Origin: DATAUD01 sp036268455
GTDB lineage: Bacteria; Verrucomicrobiota; Verrucomicrobiia; Limisphaerales; Palsa-1400
Assembly: GCA_036268455.1 (NCBI GenBank)
Contig: DATAUD010000024.1
Span: forward strand, 20,710 to 84,709
Direction of reading: 5' to 3'
Length of the DNA stretch: 64,000 nucleotides
Position 1 is the stretch's first letter. Each line of letters begins with the position of its first letter. The position numbers and the translations under genes were made by a program. Below the pieces are notes generated by a model. That model was given only the letters and a program-made list of their open reading frames with translations, was not told the origin of the DNA and did no database searches. This document shows positions 63,836 through 64,000 of this stretch, piece by piece.

Positions 63836-63994
63836 GTTAACCGTCAACGCAAGATCCGTGCCGACGAACCCGTTCTGATCGTAAAGCATGTGGAGGCGCC
63901 TCCGCTGGTCTGTCCTCACTGCGGAGAGCGCGCCCTGGTCCTGATCCGCATCATCCACCGCCCTAAAGCTCTGCCCATTTGGGATAGCTCATGA
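63836..63994 (+). pseudogene. zinc-ribbon fragment, possibly of a transposase, fused to the beta-helix remnant
   Basis: The same frame continues as KIRADEPVLIVKHVEAPPLV followed by CPHCGERALVLIRIIHR and a stop. The Cys-x2-Cys ribbon and basic surroundings do not fit the beta-helix and resemble the end of a transposase. Identity is not certain, and only one Cys pair is present. Confidence 0.35.
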
Positions 63995-64000
63995 ATTCCT

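Overview
The window looks like a chromosomal segment of a Verrucomicrobiota bacterium, probably of the Pedosphaera/Limisphaerales kind. This is an inference from gene style: large secreted NHL, FN3 and propeller proteins, an ECF-sigma/carboxypeptidase-regulatory fusion protein, HpnD, and an outer membrane beta-barrel. No rRNA or complete tRNA is present.

Left part (1-17.3 kb, all on the minus strand). Transcription appears to start near 17.25 kb with a specialised NusG paralogue. It runs through three glycosyltransferases and a VanZ-like protein, then a complete lasso-peptide-type RiPP cluster, and ends in a polyprenyl-phosphate sugar transferase. The RiPP cluster in order is PqqD/RRE, B2 protease, a second PqqD/RRE, an Asn-synthetase-like cyclase, a 50-aa precursor at 8623-8775, an HPr-kinase-like protein, an ABC exporter and a nucleotidyltransferase. 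The precursor was found by reading the gap between the cyclase and the kinase. It carries the lasso leader signature (Tyr-x2-Pro-x-Leu-x3-Gly-x5-Thr) and a core with one acidic residue at position 8, but the core has no bulky plug residue. A large secreted FN3 protein runs off the left edge.

Middle part (17.6-20.8 kb) is a graveyard of nested insertions: a Tat-signal aldo/keto reductase remnant cut by a frameshifted ISL3 transposase, in turn carrying an intact IS1595-type element with perfect 30-bp ends and an 8-bp target duplication, followed by an MFS exporter remnant.

20.8-35.5 kb (minus strand) is a tightly packed nitrogen-scavenging locus. A CHASE hybrid kinase and a sigma-54 activator precede a good -24/-12 promoter at 31355-31370. 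Downstream come an outer-membrane beta-barrel, a BMP-type ABC importer (binding protein, two permeases, ATPase), two paralogous isochorismatase-fold cysteine hydrolases, an NCS2-type permease and allophanate hydrolase. The inferred route is uptake of a biuret- or triuret-like compound, hydrolysis to allophanate, then release of ammonia and CO2.

35.5-41 kb holds broken transposases (DDE and IS630 types), a secreted propeller-like protein and a tyrosine recombinase. The recombinase sits beside a 30-nt piece matching the 3' end of a tRNA-His, so the integrated element probably ends there.

41-64 kb is more ordinary: a hypothetical protein, a secreted glycosidase-like protein, an SDR, two secreted propeller proteins, MoaD/MoaE, DUF554, the membrane-tethered sigma fusion, a TPR membrane protein, TolC, a lone CoaC-type decarboxylase, a second sensor kinase/sigma-54 regulator pair, HpnD, and a frameshifted beta-helix gene at the right edge.
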